Origin: Brevundimonas aurantiaca
GTDB taxonomy: Bacteria; Pseudomonadota; Alphaproteobacteria; Caulobacterales; Caulobacteraceae
Direction of reading: 5' to 3'
DNA length: 64,000 nucleotides
Assembly: GCF_014199955.1 (NCBI RefSeq)
Contig: NZ_JACHOQ010000001.1
Location: 434,001 to 498,000, forward strand
The stretch's first letter is position 1, and every line of letters starts with the position of its first letter. Shown in pieces: positions 62,574 through 64,000 of this stretch. The position numbers and the translations under genes were made by a program. The notes beneath the pieces are model-generated. The model was given only the letters and a program-made list of their open reading frames with translations. It was not told the DNA's origin and ran no database searches.

Positions 62574-64000
62574 TCAGTTGGCGAGACGGCGGAGAAAAGA
62601 GGGAATCTCCAGGTCATCGTCAGCCTGGCCCGCTTCCGGCTCCGGCGCCGATTGGGGCTGGGCCGACTGGCGCATTTGCGGCTGGGCGCGGCTGTAGGTC
62701 GGCTCGGGCTGCGGCTGGGCGCGCTTGCCCCGACCGAACAGGCTCCAGCCGCTGCGGCGATGGTCGCGGTCGTCATAGTCGTCGGCGGTCGGCTCGGGCG
62801 AACGCGCGGCGTAGAGATCGCCCTGGGGTTCGACCGGGGCGCGGCTCGGTTGGGCGGAGGCCGCCGGGGCGCGCGTCTCATACTCCTCGACCCACGGATC
62901 CACGATCGGCTCCAGGGTGCGCGGCGCCGGTTCAGCGACGCGGATCACCGGTTCGGGACGGGGTTCGGCCGCAGCCGGGGCCTGAAAGCTGGGGACGACG
63001 GGGGCGGCTTCGATACGGGGCTCGGGCCGGGCCTCGACGCGCGGCTCCGGGGCGCGTTCGGCGCGGACCGGCTCGCGATAGGTCTCGCGGGCGGGCTCCG
63101 GGGCGGCGCGCGACGTTTGGGTTCCGTACAGGCCGCCGGCCGAACGGCGGGCGCTGTGATCGGCCAAGGGGGCCGTCGGCGCCGAGGGCTCGGCGCGCTG
63201 CACCACGCCCTCGTCCATGCCGGTGGCGACCACCGAGACGCGGATCTTGCCGTCCAGCGCCGGATCGAAGGCGGCGCCGAAGATGATGTTGGCGTCGCCG
63301 TCCACTTCCGCCGAGATGGCGTTGGCGGCTTCATCGACTTCCAGCAGGGTCATGTCCAGACCGCCGGTGATGTTGACCAGCACGGCCTTGGCGCCCTTCA
63401 GGCTGGTTTCGTCCAGCAGCGGATTGGCGATGGCGTTCTGGGCGGCCATTAACGCCCTGTCATCACCGGAGGCCTCGCCGGTGCCCATCATCGCCTTGCC
63501 CATTTCGGACATGACGGCGCGCACGTCGGCGAAGTCCAGATTGATCAGGCCCGGCAGGATCATCAGATCGGTGATCGAGCGCACGCCCGAGTGCAGAACC
63601 TGGTCGGCCATGCCGAAGGCGTCGGCGAAGGTGGTGCGCTCGTTGGCGACGCGGAACAGGTTCTGGTTCGGAATGACGATCAGGGTGTCGACATAGCGTT
63701 GCAGCTCGGCGACGCCCGCATCGGCCAGGCGCATCCGGTGGCGGCCTTCGAAGGTGAAGGGCTTGGTCACCACCCCGACCGTCAGAATGCCGCGATCGCG
63801 CGCGCATTTGGCGATGACGGGCGCCGCGCCCGTGCCGGTGCCGCCGCCCATGCCGCAGGTGATAAACACCATGTGGGCGCCTTCTAGGTGCTGATGGATC
63901 TCGTCGGCGGATTCCTCGGCGGCGTTCATGCCGACCTCGGGGTGGGCGCCGGCGCCCAGGCCTTGGGTGATGGTCTCGCCCAGCTGGATGCGGCGATCCG
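62574..64000 (-). CDS. ftsZ: cell division protein FtsZ, 5' end outside the window
   Basis: A tubulin-like GTPase forming the division ring. The start is beyond the right edge. Seen: the tubulin signature [20 protein letters not shown], then [34 protein letters not shown]-type [20 protein letters not shown], and [18 protein letters not shown] long linker rich in Pro, Glu, Arg and Ala (about 180 residues) separates the GTPase core from the C-terminal conserved peptide [11 protein letters not shown]. The long linker matches caulobacterial FtsZ. Confidence 0.97.
   Translation of the reverse strand, partial: DRRIQLGETITQGLGAGAHPEVGMNAAEESADEIHQHLEGAHMVFITCGMGGGTGTGAAPVIAKCARDRGILTVGVVTKPFTFEGRHRMRLADAGVAELQRYVDTLIVIPNQNLFRVANERTTFADAFGMADQVLHSGVRSITDLMILPGLINLDFADVRAVMSEMGKAMMGTGEASGDDRALMAAQNAIANPLLDETSLKGAKAVLVNITGGLDMTLLEVDEAANAISAEVDGDANIIFGAAFDPALDGKIRVSVVATGMDEGVVQRAEPSAPTAPLADHSARRSAGGLYGTQTSRAAPEPARETYREPVRAERAPEPRVEARPEPRIEAAPVVPSFQAPAAAEPRPEPVIRVAEPAPRTLEPIVDPWVEEYETRAPAASAQPSRAPVEPQGDLYAARSPEPTADDYDDRDHRRSGWSLFGRGKRAQPQPEPTYSRAQPQMRQSAQPQSAPEPEAGQADDDLEIPSFLRRLAN

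Noticed and set aside
1-64000. Search for tRNA, rRNA, CRISPR arrays, transposases, prophage and defence genes
   Set aside because: No cloverleaf, direct-repeat array, DDE/integrase motif or phage structural gene was recognised in either strand.

Overview
The window is high-GC alphaproteobacterial chromosome, most likely Caulobacterales and probably Brevundimonas or a close relative. The evidence is a Caulobacter-type flagellar operon (fliF-fliG-fliH-fliN-flbD ... flhA) with a CtrA-like box upstream, the ftsZ-lpxC order, fused cysN/cysC, two TonB-dependent receptors, an EcfG-type stress promoter, and the Caulobacterales/sphingomonad-type intergenic hairpin repeat family. It is ordinary dense core genome. 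I found no prophage, integrase, insertion sequence, CRISPR array, rRNA or tRNA.

Layout. 1-12.2 kb: a TPR protein cut by the left edge, ETF-ubiquinone oxidoreductase, a family-4-like uracil-DNA glycosylase, a lytic transglycosylase, a GST, the sulfate-activation operon cysD-cysN/C, a lipocalin lipoprotein and an acyl-CoA synthetase. 12.2-22 kb: motA, a small Ala-rich lipoprotein, mnmC, two small secreted proteins, and a TonB receptor with a Tat-exported PhoD-type phosphatase. 22-26 kb: a leftward isoprenoid run (histidine phosphatase, xseB, ispA, dxs, MFS transporter). 26-31 kb: an HxlR regulator divergent from a quinone-reductase-like gene, a GNAT enzyme, secreted unknowns, a VWA protein and CsbD. 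31-34.5 kb: Nudix plus a leftward signalling trio (membrane kinase, stand-alone receiver, receiver-HisKA_2 kinase). 35.6-39.3 kb: a large TonB receptor of somewhat different base composition. 39.6-47.8 kb: the flagellar operon, with a complete class A beta-lactamase gene between flbD and flhA. 47.8-56.7 kb: a lipoprotein hydrolase, a second UDG-fold protein with Fe-S cysteines, small enzymes, NupC-type transporter, ilvE and an OmpR-type two-component pair. 56.8-64 kb: proC, a YbjN protein, ubiK, lgt, a MidA-like methyltransferase, pgeF, lpxC and ftsZ (cut by the right edge).

Worth a second look: the lipidated, catalytically intact class A beta-lactamase embedded in a flagellar operon; a signalling gene whose receiver domain has no ATG, GTG or TTG start; a perfect GGAAC-N16-CGTT promoter on csbD; a small coupled gene broken at a C7 tract; a two-module palindromic repeat present twice, in both cases overlapping a stop codon; and a 30-bp perfect inverted repeat pair lying directly against a GTG start.
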